Positions 36,279-45,053 of a DNA stretch of 64,000 bases are shown here, in pieces. Source of the DNA: Candidatus Mycobacterium wuenschmannii (GTDB lineage Bacteria; Actinomycetota; Actinomycetes; Mycobacteriales; Mycobacteriaceae); the NCBI RefSeq assembly GCF_030252325.1, contig NZ_CP126981.1, positions 1,984,001 to 2,048,000 on the forward strand, read 5' to 3'. A program made the position numbers and the translations under genes. The notes below the pieces were generated by a model. The model was not told the origin of the DNA and did no database searches. It saw only the letters and a program-made list of their open reading frames with translations. The stretch's first letter is position 1, and each line of letters begins with the position of its first letter.

Positions 36279-36926
36279 TTATCGCTGCGTCGCCCTGCGG
36301 CGCCGCTCGCGAGCCTCGCGTTCCGGGCTGGACAGCAGATAGGCGGCCAGCACTCCGGCGATGCCGCCGCAGAGATGCCCCTGCCAGGACACGCCGCCGC
36401 AGACGTTCAATACCGGCACCGCTCCCCACAGCACCCCGCCGTAGGTGACGAGCACGATCAGCCCGATCACGATCTGCCAGCCCGAGCGGGTGAAGAAGCC
36501 GAACACCAGCAGGAAGGTGAGCCAGCCGAAGATCAGGCCCGACGCGCCGATGTGGTCGGTCGGGCCACACGGCGAGCCCAGGTTGCCGATCAACCAGGTG
36601 CCGAACCCGCCCACGATCCACACGATCGCCGTGGCCCATAGGAAACGGGACAGCCCGGCCAGCGTGACCAGAAATCCCAGCACCAGCGCGGGCCCGGTGT
36701 TGGCCGCGAGGTGCGCCCAATTCGCGTGCAGCAGCGGCGCGAACAGGATGCCCCAGAGGCCGTCGGTTTCCAGCGGTCGGATGCCGTTGTCGTCGAGGCG
36801 ATGTCCGTTGAGTTGATCAAACGCCTCGACGATGTAGAGCAGCGCCACGAAGCTCAGGATGGTGGCGCCGCCGACGATGAATGCCGACCGTTTTCTCGGC
36901 TGCTGCGCCGGACTGTGAGTGGTCAT
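36279..36926 (-). CDS. Rhomboid-family intramembrane serine protease
   Basis: 215-residue membrane protein with six or seven predicted helices. The serine is in [10 protein letters not shown] and the partner histidine in [18 protein letters not shown]; an N-terminal HLAANTGP also matches the family's oxyanion-site region. It corresponds to Rv1337 by position. The ATG at 36926 is preferred; an upstream GTG at 36941 is possible. Only 36 bases separate it from the P1 peptidase gene, where M. tuberculosis has three extra genes. Confidence 0.88.
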   Translation of the reverse strand: MTTHSPAQQPRKRSAFIVGGATILSFVALLYIVEAFDQLNGHRLDDNGIRPLETDGLWGILFAPLLHANWAHLAANTGPALVLGFLVTLAGLSRFLWATAIVWIVGGFGTWLIGNLGSPCGPTDHIGASGLIFGWLTFLLVFGFFTRSGWQIVIGLIVLVTYGGVLWGAVPVLNVCGGVSWQGHLCGGIAGVLAAYLLSSPEREARERRRRATQR

Positions 36927-36962
36927 CGCTGCCTTTCCCACGCAACCCCCGTCGCGTCCACG

Positions 36963-37991
36963 CTACCGGCGCGCGGCGAAAGCGCCTGGCAGTAATCCGC
37001 GGTAGGTCGGAATGTCGGCCACGCTGTCGGCGGCGAGGACGGCGCCGACGATCGCGCGCGCCAGGCAGTCGGCGGCCGCGCTGCCGACTGCGGTCGCCAG
37101 CGGCGTCTCGGGCGAAAAGGCGGCCGGCATGTCGGCCGGCGGCGGCACCTCGATGGCCCCGGTCGCCAGCGCGAACACCGTGTCCCCGTCGACGGGGGTG
37201 TGCGCCGGGCGGATGCTGCGCGCGAGCCCGTCGTGGGCGGCGCTCGCCACGGCCCGGCAGGCCGACGGGCTCAGCGCGGCGTCGGTCGCGACGACCGCGA
37301 TGGTGGTGTTCAGCGACTTCAGCGGCGACTCGAGTGCGGCCAGTTCGGCGAGTTGCACCTCGGGCGGCGGCGTCAGCCCGAACTCGTCGACCAGGTAGCT
37401 CAGCCACGGCAGGCCGGTGGCCTGGTCGACGACGTTGCCCGCGGAGTTGACCGCCACCAGGGCACCGACGGTCACCCCGGTCGGCAGGGTGGTCGACGCG
37501 GTCCCGACGCCGCCCTTCAGCACGCCCGCGCACGCGCCCACCCCGGCACCGACCGTGCCGACGGCGACGTCGGTGCCCGCGTCGCGGCAGGCGTCGTAGC
37601 CGAAGTCGGCGGTGGGCCGATTGCCCCAGCCGCCCACCTCCAGATCGAAGATCACCGCGCCGGGCACGATCGGCACCACGCCGCCCGTCATCGCGACGCC
37701 GCGCTCGTGCTCCTCCAGCCAACGCATCACCCCGTCGGCCGCGGCCAGCCCGAACGCGCTGCCGCCGGCGAGTAGAACCGCGTCGACGTAACGCACGCTG
37801 TTGGCCGGGTCCAGCAGATCGGTCTCCCGGGTGCCGGGCGCGCCCCCGCGCACGTCGACCGCGCCGACCGTGCCCGGCGGCGTGAGGACGACGGTGACGC
37901 CGCTGGCCCAGCCCGCACCCATCGATGCGTCAGGATCGAGCCGGTGATGCTGGCCGACCAGGATGCCGGCGACGTCGGTGATGGTGTTCAT
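36963..37991 (-). CDS. P1 (DmpA/NylC-like) N-terminal-nucleophile peptidase
   Basis: 342-residue hydrolase of the P1 family, in which the chain cuts itself to expose a nucleophilic Thr or Ser. The likely cleavage is between Asn and Thr in LKSLNTTIAVVATDA, and GVTVGALVAVNSAGN is another conserved family segment. The ATG at 37991 overlaps the stop of the DUF2017 gene (ATGA). It matches Rv1333 by order. Substrates of mycobacterial members are not known; relatives cleave D-amino-acid amides or nylon oligomers. Confidence 0.85.
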   Translation of the reverse strand: MNTITDVAGILVGQHHRLDPDASMGAGWASGVTVVLTPPGTVGAVDVRGGAPGTRETDLLDPANSVRYVDAVLLAGGSAFGLAAADGVMRWLEEHERGVAMTGGVVPIVPGAVIFDLEVGGWGNRPTADFGYDACRDAGTDVAVGTVGAGVGACAGVLKGGVGTASTTLPTGVTVGALVAVNSAGNVVDQATGLPWLSYLVDEFGLTPPPEVQLAELAALESPLKSLNTTIAVVATDAALSPSACRAVASAAHDGLARSIRPAHTPVDGDTVFALATGAIEVPPPADMPAAFSPETPLATAVGSAAADCLARAIVGAVLAADSVADIPTYRGLLPGAFAARR

Positions 37992-38560
37992 CGCGAGCCC
38001 ATCAACGCCAGCACCAGATACTCCTGTAACACCGTCAGCCACTGGTAGACGTCGAGGTGGGCGGCCAGTGGATGGTCGTCGGGCAGCCGATCCGGCCCGT
38101 CCGGCTTGATCTCGAGCATGGTGCCCAACGCCAGGCGAAGGTCGTTGACCGACGCGGTCCACGCGTGCGCGGCTTCCTCGCTCAATTCGATCTTGCCACC
38201 GCCGTCCGGCAGCGTATCCAGCAACTGTTGCGCCGCAACGCGTTTGGTATCGATGATGGCCGGCTCGTGCAGGCTGCGCAGGGCGGAGTTGAGGCTGTCG
38301 GTGTCTTCTTCGGGATCGTCGTTGGGCTTGGCGAAATCCGGCAGCAGCCGCTGCAGTGTCGCGTTGTCGGGCGGCTCGGAGTTGCCGGTCTTCATCCCGG
38401 TCAGCTGTTCGAGTTCGTCTTGCGGCGAGGAGGATTCGCGTTCGTCGAGCAACCCGATCATCGACGAGACCAGGCTCCGCAGCAGCCCCGCCTCGTGCGC
38501 GTCGAGGGCGGACCGGAAACGGGCACCGTCAGCGGCCTCGATCCGCTTCCACTTACGCAC
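37988..38560 (-). CDS. DUF2017 family protein
   Basis: 190-residue, mainly helical cytoplasmic protein, starting at GTG. It is rich in Leu, Asp and Glu and begins VRKWKRIE; the conserved part includes DAHEAGLLRSLVSSMIGLLDERE and the C-terminal DVYQWLTVLQEYLVLALMG. The family is found directly downstream of clpS across actinobacteria. Here the clpS stop and this start are adjacent. Function unknown; a role linked to ClpS-ClpC adaptor activity is only suggested by neighbourhood. Confidence 0.83.
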   Translation of the reverse strand: MRKWKRIEAADGARFRSALDAHEAGLLRSLVSSMIGLLDERESSSPQDELEQLTGMKTGNSEPPDNATLQRLLPDFAKPNDDPEEDTDSLNSALRSLHEPAIIDTKRVAAQQLLDTLPDGGGKIELSEEAAHAWTASVNDLRLALGTMLEIKPDGPDRLPDDHPLAAHLDVYQWLTVLQEYLVLALMGSR

Positions 38561-38863
38561 TCAGTGGTCCTGCTGCATGGTGGCCCACAACCCGGCCGCA
38601 TGCAGCTTCGTCACGTCGACTTCCATGGATTCCCGACTGCCCGCCGACACCACGGCCTTGCCCTCGTTGTGCACCTGCAGCATCAGCTTGGTGGCGTGTG
38701 GCTCGCTGTAACCGAACAGCTTCTGGAACACGTAGGTCACGTAGTTCATCAGGTTGACCGGGTCGTCCCACACGATCGTCACCCAGGGCGCGGCCGTGGC
38801 TTCGACCGTGTCCGCTTCCCGTTGCCCGGTGGTTCCCGGTTTGGTCGGGGCTGACGCAACCAT
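38561..38863 (-). CDS. clpS: ClpS N-recognin adaptor
   Basis: 100-residue ClpS adaptor that delivers N-degron proteins to the ClpC protease. The signature [19 protein letters not shown] contains the Asp/Asn of the N-residue pocket, and [17 protein letters not shown] follows. The N-terminal 25 residues form the flexible tail. The ATG at 38863 is chosen because TATCCT lies seven bases upstream. It leads the clpS-DUF2017-P1 peptidase unit. Confidence 0.94.
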   Translation of the reverse strand: MVASAPTKPGTTGQREADTVEATAAPWVTIVWDDPVNLMNYVTYVFQKLFGYSEPHATKLMLQVHNEGKAVVSAGSRESMEVDVTKLHAAGLWATMQQDH

Positions 38864-38870
38864 GGTTGAC

Positions 38871-38876
38871 AGGATA
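38871..38876 (-). promoter_or_regulatory. -10 box TATCCT of clpS
   Basis: TATCCT on the minus strand lies seven bases before the clpS ATG, in the 48-bp gap shared with pncB on the other strand; near-leaderless spacing. Confidence 0.4.
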
Positions 38877-38899
38877 GCGAGCCTCCGCGGCATTACCGC

Positions 38900-38905
38900 T
38901 ACCGT
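38900..38905 (+). promoter_or_regulatory. -10 box TACCGT of pncB, leaderless
   Basis: TACCGT is followed by six bases and the GTG of pncB at 38912. Confidence 0.45.
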
Positions 38906-38911
38906 TGCGGC

Positions 38912-40237
38912 GTGACCGACTCGGCGGACACCGGGCTGCTGACCGACAGATACGAGCTGACCATGCTGTCGGCAGCGCTGCGCGACGGCACCGCGAACCG
39001 GCGCTGCACGTTCGAACTGTTCGCGCGCAAGCTGCCCGACGGCCGCCGCTACGGCGTGGTCGCGGGGACTGGCCGATTTCTGGAAGCCTTGTCCGACTTC
39101 AGGTTCGACGATGCCGCAGCCGCCTCGCTGGCGGAGTTCCTCGATCCGGACGCGCTAGCGTTCCTGCGCGAATTTCGGTTCACCGGCGACGTCGACGGCT
39201 ACGCCGAGGGTGAGCTGTACTTCCCTGGCTCGCCGGTGCTTTCGGTGCGCGGCAGCTTCGCCGAGTGCGTCATCCTCGAGACGTTGGCGCTGTCGATCTT
39301 CAACCACGACACCGCGATCGCCTCGGCCGCCGCGCGGATGGTCAGCGCCGCGCAGGACCGGCCGCTGATGGACATGGGCACGCGGCGGACCCACGAACAG
39401 GCGGCCGTCGCGGCGTCACGGGCCGCGTACCTGGCCGGGTTCGCCGCGTCGTCGAACCTGGAGGCCCACCGCCGCTACGGCGTCCCGACCGAGGGCACCA
39501 GCGCGCACGCCTTCACGCTGCTCTACGACGGCCCGGCCGGGCCGGACGAGCCGGCCGCGTTCGCCGCCCAGGTCGCCGCGCTCGGCCCGGGCACCACCCT
39601 GCTCGTCGACACCTACGACGTGACGACCGGCGTCGCCAACGCCGTCGCGGCCGCCGGACCGGGCCTCGGCGCGGTGCGCATCGACTCCGGGGACCTGGGC
39701 ATGCTGGCCCGGCAGGTCCGCGAGCAACTCGACGGACTCGGCGCCACCCGAACCCGCATCGTGGTCTCGGGCGATCTCGACGAATTCGCCGTCGCCGCCC
39801 TGCGCGCCGAACCGATTGACAGCTACGGGATCGGCACGTCGCTGGTCACCGGATCGGGTGCGCCGACCGCGAACATGGTCTACAAGTTGGTCGAGGTCGA
39901 CGGCGTCCCGGTGGAGAAGCGCAGCGTGCGCAAGGAATCGCACGGCGGGCGCAAGAATGCGCTGCGGCTGTCCCGCTCGACCGGAACAATCACCGAAGAG
40001 GTCGTCCATCCCGCGGGCCATCCGCCGCCGCACACCGAGCCGTCGCGCGCGCTGACCGTCCCACTGGTCCGCGGCGGCGAGACGGTCGCGACGACGGATC
40101 TGGGCGCGGCGCGCGGCCTGGTGGCATCGGGCTTGCGAAGCTTGCCGTGGGAGGGTCTGATGTTGTCGCACGGCGACCCGGCGATTCCCACCACTCAGAT
40201 CCCAGCCCGACGTCCGCCGGCCGACAACCAGGAGTAG
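38912..40237 (+). CDS. pncB: Nicotinate phosphoribosyltransferase
   Basis: 441-residue enzyme converting nicotinate and PRPP to nicotinate mononucleotide in NAD salvage. The phosphorylatable histidine is in [10 protein letters not shown], the N terminus [10 protein letters not shown] is diagnostic, and [14 protein letters not shown] lies in the PRPP-binding half. Its 3' end overlaps dinG by about 90 bases in another frame. Order clpS-pncB-dinG matches M. tuberculosis Rv1331-Rv1329c. Confidence 0.95.
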   Translation: MTDSADTGLLTDRYELTMLSAALRDGTANRRCTFELFARKLPDGRRYGVVAGTGRFLEALSDFRFDDAAAASLAEFLDPDALAFLREFRFTGDVDGYAEGELYFPGSPVLSVRGSFAECVILETLALSIFNHDTAIASAAARMVSAAQDRPLMDMGTRRTHEQAAVAASRAAYLAGFAASSNLEAHRRYGVPTEGTSAHAFTLLYDGPAGPDEPAAFAAQVAALGPGTTLLVDTYDVTTGVANAVAAAGPGLGAVRIDSGDLGMLARQVREQLDGLGATRTRIVVSGDLDEFAVAALRAEPIDSYGIGTSLVTGSGAPTANMVYKLVEVDGVPVEKRSVRKESHGGRKNALRLSRSTGTITEEVVHPAGHPPPHTEPSRALTVPLVRGGETVATTDLGAARGLVASGLRSLPWEGLMLSHGDPAIPTTQIPARRPPADNQE

Positions 40238-42216
40238 CCACGTCCGAGGATGCGCCGACGCCCGCACGGCAACTGCTGGCCTCCGCGGTGGCAGCGCTCG
40301 GCGGCAGTGAACGCAGCGGCCAACTCGACATGGCCGTCGCCGTCGCGCACGCCTTCGAATCCGGCGAACACCTCGCCGTGCAGGCGGGCACCGGCACCGG
40401 AAAGTCGTTGGCGTACCTGGTGCCCGCGATCGAGCGCGCGGTGTCCGACAACGCCCCGGTGGTGGTGTCGACGGCGACGATCGCCCTGCAACGCCAGTTG
40501 GTCAATCGCGATCTCCCCCAGCTGGTCGATGCGTTGGCCGACGCACTCCCGCGCAAGCCGAGCTTCGCGTTGCTCAAGGGGCGGCAGAACTACTTGTGCC
40601 TCAACAAGATCCACAATGGCTCGGCCGCGGACGCCGGTGACGAGCCGCAGGAGTTGTTCCGGCCCCAGGCGGCGTCGGCGCTGGGTCGCGAGGTGGTCCG
40701 GCTGACCGAATGGGCGTCGGAGACCGACACCGGCGACCGCGACGACCTGAAGCCCGGTGTCGCCGACCGGTCGTGGGGCCAGGTGAGCGTGTCGGCGCGG
40801 GAATGCCTCGGGATGGCCCGCTGCCCGTTCGGTACCGACTGCTTCTCCGAAAAGGCAAGGGGCAAGGCCGGCCTCGCCGATGTCGTCGTCACCAACCACG
40901 CGCTGCTCGCCATCAACGCCGTCGCCGACTCCGCGGTGCTGCCCGAGCATCACCTGCTGGTGGTCGACGAGGCACACGACCTAGTCGACCGGGTCACCGC
41001 GGTGGCCACCGGCGAGATCACCGCGACCTCGCTCGGCATCGCGTCGCGACGCATCGCGGGGCTGGTCGAGCCCGAACTCCTGCAGCGCTGGGAACGCATG
41101 TCGGGCAGCTTCATCACGTTCATCCAGAACGCGTCGGCCGGCCGGATGGACCGCCTGGACGACGAACTCGCCACGCAGCTGACCGCGCTGCGCGATGCGG
41201 CCACCGCGGCCCGCTCGACCATCGACACCTCCCCCACCGACCCCAAGGCCGCGGCGGCCCGCTCCGACGCGGTGGCCAGCCTGGCCGAAATCGCCGACAC
41301 GGCAACGCGAATACTCTCGTCGTTCGGACCCGCGATCGCCGACCGCACCGACGTGGTGTGGCTAGACCACGAGGAGAGCCGCGGGTCGACGCGAACGTTT
41401 CTTCGCATCGCGCCGCTGTCGGTGGCCGGCCTGCTGCGCACCCGGTTGTTCGCCGACGCCACCGCGGTGCTGACGTCGGCGACGCTCACCGTCGGCGGCT
41501 CGTTCGATGCGATGGCCCAGGCCTGGGGGCTGGCCGACAGCGAAAAGCCATGGCGCGGAATGGATGTCGGATCACCCTTCCAGCACGCCAAGTCGGGCAT
41601 CCTCTACGTCGCGGCGCAGCTGCCGCCGCCGGGCCGCGACGGCACCGGCACCGCCGAGCAGCTGACCGAGATCGCCGAACTCATCACCGCGGCGGGCGGG
41701 CGGACGCTCGGGCTGTTCTCGTCGATGCGCGCGGCCCGCGCGGCTGCCGACGCGATGGCCGGGCGGCTGTCGACACCGGTGTTGTGTCAGGGCGACGACA
41801 CCACCGGCACGCTGGTAGAGAAGTTCGCCGCGGACCCGTCGACGTCGCTGTTCGGCACGCTGTCGCTGTGGCAGGGCGTCGACGTGCCCGGCCCGTCGCT
41901 GTCGCTGGTGATCATCGACCGCATCCCGTTTCCGCGGCCCGACGATCCGCTGCTGTCGGCACGACAGCGGGCGGTGGCCGCCGCCGGCGGCAACGGCTTC
42001 ATGGCGGTTGCGGCCAGCCATGCCGCGCTACTGCTGGCCCAAGGGGCGGGCCGGCTGCTGCGCGGCATCGATGACCGCGGCGTGGTCGCGGTGCTCGACT
42101 CGCGGATGGCGACCGCGCGCTACGGCGGCTACCTGCGCGCGTCGCTGCCGCCGTTCTGGGCGACCACCGATCCCGCCGCCGTGCGCGCAGCGCTGGAGCG
42201 GCTGACTCAAGCCTGA
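40147..42216 (+). CDS. dinG: DinG-family ATP-dependent helicase
   Basis: 689-residue superfamily 2 helicase of the XPD/DinG type. Walker A is AGTGTGKSLAYL and the DEAH box is VVDEAHDL. Four cysteines lie between them (YLCLNK, ARECLGMARCPFGTDC), fitting the iron-sulphur cluster domain. The C-terminal helicase half has LWQGVDVPG and QGAGRLLR. The start is uncertain: the only standard in-frame start before the conserved region is the GTG at 40147, which overlaps pncB by 91 bases. It unwinds DNA during repair. Confidence 0.9.
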   Translation: MGGSDVVARRPGDSHHSDPSPTSAGRQPGVATSEDAPTPARQLLASAVAALGGSERSGQLDMAVAVAHAFESGEHLAVQAGTGTGKSLAYLVPAIERAVSDNAPVVVSTATIALQRQLVNRDLPQLVDALADALPRKPSFALLKGRQNYLCLNKIHNGSAADAGDEPQELFRPQAASALGREVVRLTEWASETDTGDRDDLKPGVADRSWGQVSVSARECLGMARCPFGTDCFSEKARGKAGLADVVVTNHALLAINAVADSAVLPEHHLLVVDEAHDLVDRVTAVATGEITATSLGIASRRIAGLVEPELLQRWERMSGSFITFIQNASAGRMDRLDDELATQLTALRDAATAARSTIDTSPTDPKAAAARSDAVASLAEIADTATRILSSFGPAIADRTDVVWLDHEESRGSTRTFLRIAPLSVAGLLRTRLFADATAVLTSATLTVGGSFDAMAQAWGLADSEKPWRGMDVGSPFQHAKSGILYVAAQLPPPGRDGTGTAEQLTEIAELITAAGGRTLGLFSSMRAARAAADAMAGRLSTPVLCQGDDTTGTLVEKFAADPSTSLFGTLSLWQGVDVPGPSLSLVIIDRIPFPRPDDPLLSARQRAVAAAGGNGFMAVAASHAALLLAQGAGRLLRGIDDRGVVAVLDSRMATARYGGYLRASLPPFWATTDPAAVRAALERLTQA

Positions 42217-42268
42217 TTGCCCACCTCCTCAGCGGGCCGTCCCGGCCCGCATCGTCGGCGCGGCTAAG
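42211..42268 (-). repeat. Single diverged MIRU-like repeat with hairpin
   Basis: Read on the minus strand, the segment matches the 34417 repeat in its flanks (GACGATGC and TGAGGAGG...GGGCAAT), but its middle is replaced by CGGGCCG-GGA-CGGCCCG, a strong perfect hairpin. It spans the convergent ends of dinG and glgP and includes both stop codons' surroundings, so it may also act as a bidirectional terminator. Confidence 0.65.
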
Positions 42269-44876
42269 CCAGCGTGACCAGACCCAGCTCGGCCCCGGAC
42301 GCCAGCATCGGGTGGCGCGGCAACACCCGCACGGTGTAGCCGACCGAGCCGGCGACCGGCAGCGGCGTTGTCGTCGCGAACACATGGTCTCCGCCGGAAG
42401 CAGTTCCGGTGTAAGGCATGTCGACCGTGACGGGTTCCACCAGCACGTCGCCGGTTTCCACCCGGCCGACGACCGCCTGGACGGTGACCTCGTCGGGCCG
42501 CAGCCCGGCCAGCTGGACGGTCGCGGTCAGCGTCAGCTTCGACCCGAGGATCGGCGTATCGGGCAGCCCGGTGCTGTCGACGTCGGTGACGCGGATGTTC
42601 GGCCACTCGTCGAACGCGCGCCGCCGGTAGGCCGCCAGCTCGCGGGCCGGGTCGAAGGCGGCCTGGCCATCACCGTCGACGGCGACGGTCCGGCGCAGCG
42701 ACTCGGCCGCTGGCAGGTAATAGCCCTCGGTGTAGTCGCGAACCATCCTGGACGCCAACACTTTCGGACCAAGCGTCTCCAGCGTGTGGCGGACCATCTC
42801 GATCCACCGGCGCGGCACGCCGTGCTCGTCGCGCTCGTAGAACTTCGGCGCGACCGACTTCTGCAGCAGGTCGTAGAGCGCCGCGGCCTCCAGGTCGTCA
42901 CGGCGTTCCTCGTCGGCGACGCCGGAGGCCGACGGGATGGCCCAGCCGTTCTCGCCGTCGTACCACTCGTCCCACCAGCCGTCGAGGATCGACAGGTTCA
43001 GCCCGCCGTTGAGCGCGCTCTTCATCCCCGATGTGCCGCACGCCTCGAGCGGGCGCAGCGGGTTGTTCAGCCAGACATCACACCCCCAATACAGCAGCCG
43101 GGCCATCGACATGTCGTAGTCCGGCAGGAATGCGATGCGGTGCCGCACCTCGGGCCGGTCGGCGAATTGGACCACCTGCTGGATCAGCGCCTTGCCGCCG
43201 TCGTCGGCCGGGTGCGACTTGCCCGCGACGATCAACTGGATCGGCCGGTCCTCATTGAGCAGCAGCTGCTCGAGCCGCTCCGGGTCGCGCAGCATCAGCG
43301 TCAGGCGTTTGTAGGTCGGCACCCGCCGGGCGAAGCCGATCGTCAACACATCGGGGTCGAAAGCCGAAGAGATCCAACCCAATTCGGCCTCCGGGGCTCC
43401 GCGCACCAGCCATGACCGGTGCATGCGCGCCCGTACGTCCTCCACCAGCAACGCGCGCAGCTGGGACCGGATCCACCAGAGGTGGCCGCCGTCGACCTCG
43501 TTGACTCGCAGCCACACACCGGGGTCGGCGAAGTCCTCCGACCCGGCCAACTCCTGCCCGAGTTGCAGCCATTGCGGTGCCGCCCAGGTGCGGGCGTGGA
43601 CGCCGTTGGTGATCGATCCGATCGGCACCTCGCCGGCGTCGAAGCCGGCCCACAGCTCGTTGAACATGTCACGGCTGACTTCGCCGTGCAGCAGCGAAAC
43701 CCCGTTGGCGCGCTGGGCAAGTCGCAGGCCCATGTGGGCCATGTTGAACTTCTCCGGGTCGTCCTCGGCACCGAGCGCCAGGATGCGACCCACCGGCACG
43801 CCGGGCAGCAGCACCGAGCCGGCGGCGACACCGGCGCCGTCGGTGGGGCTGCCGGCGAAGTAGCGCTGCACCATTTCTACCGGGAATCGGTCGATGCCGG
43901 CGGGCACCGGGGTGTGGGTGGTGAACACGGTGCTGGATCGCACCACGGTCAGCGCGGTGTCGAAATCCAGACCGGCGTCGACGAGTTCGCGGATGCGCTC
44001 GGCACCGAGGAAGCCGGCGTGGCCCTCGTTCATGTGGAACACCTCGGGCGCGGGCAGGCCCTCGATCGCGGTGTACGCGCGGATGGCGCGCACGCCGCCG
44101 ATGCCGGCCAGGATCTCCTGCTGCATCCGGTGTTCCTGGTCGCCGCCGTAGAGCCGGTCGGTGACGCCGCGCATCTCGTGCTCGTTCTCGGGGATGTCGG
44201 AATCCAACAGCAGCAGCGGCACCCGACCGACCTGGGCGACCCAGATCCGCGCCCGCAGCGACCCCGACTCGGGCAGCGCCAACTCGACCAGCGCCGGCGC
44301 CCCCTCGGCATCGGTGAGCAGACGCAGCGGCAGGCCGGCCGGATCCAGCGAGGGGTAGTCCTCGTGCTGCCAGCCGTCCGCGGTCAGCGACTGCCGGAAG
44401 TACCCGGACCGGTAGTACAAGCCGACCGCGATCAGCGGCAGCCCCAGATCAGACGCCGCCTTGAGGTGGTCACCCGCGAGGATTCCCAATCCGCCTGAGT
44501 AATTCGGCAGCACCTCTGCGACGCCGAACTCCATCGAGAAGTACGCGATGCCGTTGGGCATGGCGGTGCCGTTGCTCTGCTGCTGCTGGTACCACTGCGG
44601 ACGACTGAGGTAGTCGGTCAGTTCGGCGGCCAGCCGGTCGAGCCAGTCCAGGAAGCCGTTGTCGACGGCCAATTCGTCCAGCCGCGCTGGGCTGACCGCC
44701 CCCAGCAGGGCCACCGGGTCCTGCCCGCACTGGGCCCACAGCGCCGGGTCGATCGCCGCGAAGAGATCCTGCGTCGGTTTGTCCCACGACCATCGCAGGT
44801 TGGTGGACAACAGTTCCAGCGCCGCCAGGCGTTCCGGAAGATGGGCACGGACCGTGAACCGACGGAGTGCTTTCAC
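42264..44876 (-). CDS. glgP: Alpha-glucan phosphorylase
   Basis: 870-residue GT35 phosphorylase releasing glucose-1-phosphate from glycogen-like glucans. The pyridoxal-phosphate lysine is in ACGTSGMKSALNGGLN. The N terminus (LSTNLRWSWD) marks the short-N-terminal alpha-glucan family phosphorylase group. It starts at GTG and is divergent from glgE. The C-terminal 100 residues form an extra beta-domain (DEVTVQAVVGRVETG) typical of actinobacterial members. It matches Rv1328 by position. Confidence 0.94.
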   Translation of the reverse strand: MKALRRFTVRAHLPERLAALELLSTNLRWSWDKPTQDLFAAIDPALWAQCGQDPVALLGAVSPARLDELAVDNGFLDWLDRLAAELTDYLSRPQWYQQQQSNGTAMPNGIAYFSMEFGVAEVLPNYSGGLGILAGDHLKAASDLGLPLIAVGLYYRSGYFRQSLTADGWQHEDYPSLDPAGLPLRLLTDAEGAPALVELALPESGSLRARIWVAQVGRVPLLLLDSDIPENEHEMRGVTDRLYGGDQEHRMQQEILAGIGGVRAIRAYTAIEGLPAPEVFHMNEGHAGFLGAERIRELVDAGLDFDTALTVVRSSTVFTTHTPVPAGIDRFPVEMVQRYFAGSPTDGAGVAAGSVLLPGVPVGRILALGAEDDPEKFNMAHMGLRLAQRANGVSLLHGEVSRDMFNELWAGFDAGEVPIGSITNGVHARTWAAPQWLQLGQELAGSEDFADPGVWLRVNEVDGGHLWWIRSQLRALLVEDVRARMHRSWLVRGAPEAELGWISSAFDPDVLTIGFARRVPTYKRLTLMLRDPERLEQLLLNEDRPIQLIVAGKSHPADDGGKALIQQVVQFADRPEVRHRIAFLPDYDMSMARLLYWGCDVWLNNPLRPLEACGTSGMKSALNGGLNLSILDGWWDEWYDGENGWAIPSASGVADEERRDDLEAAALYDLLQKSVAPKFYERDEHGVPRRWIEMVRHTLETLGPKVLASRMVRDYTEGYYLPAAESLRRTVAVDGDGQAAFDPARELAAYRRRAFDEWPNIRVTDVDSTGLPDTPILGSKLTLTATVQLAGLRPDEVTVQAVVGRVETGDVLVEPVTVDMPYTGTASGGDHVFATTTPLPVAGSVGYTVRVLPRHPMLASGAELGLVTLA

Positions 44877-45053
44877 GCGTCATTACCTTACTGACGCGTG
44901 GGCAGGTTTCGCCGCTCAAACAACTCGCTCGACCCGACCTCGGGTGTGGTCCGACACTACGGTGGGTATTGGGCGCAGAGAGTTTTCGAAGACGCGCAGG
45001 TCGCGGTTCGGCCGCGCCCAGGACGACAACCGACTAGCTCAGAAGGAGTATCG

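Noticed and set aside
43419..44498. Long plus-strand frame opposite glgP
   Set aside because: Antisense shadow of a complete, conserved phosphorylase gene.
44898..45053. Longer GlgE starting at GTG 44898
   Set aside because: The sequence lacks family similarity before PGRVEIDD, and an AAGGAG site precisely precedes the GTG at 45054.
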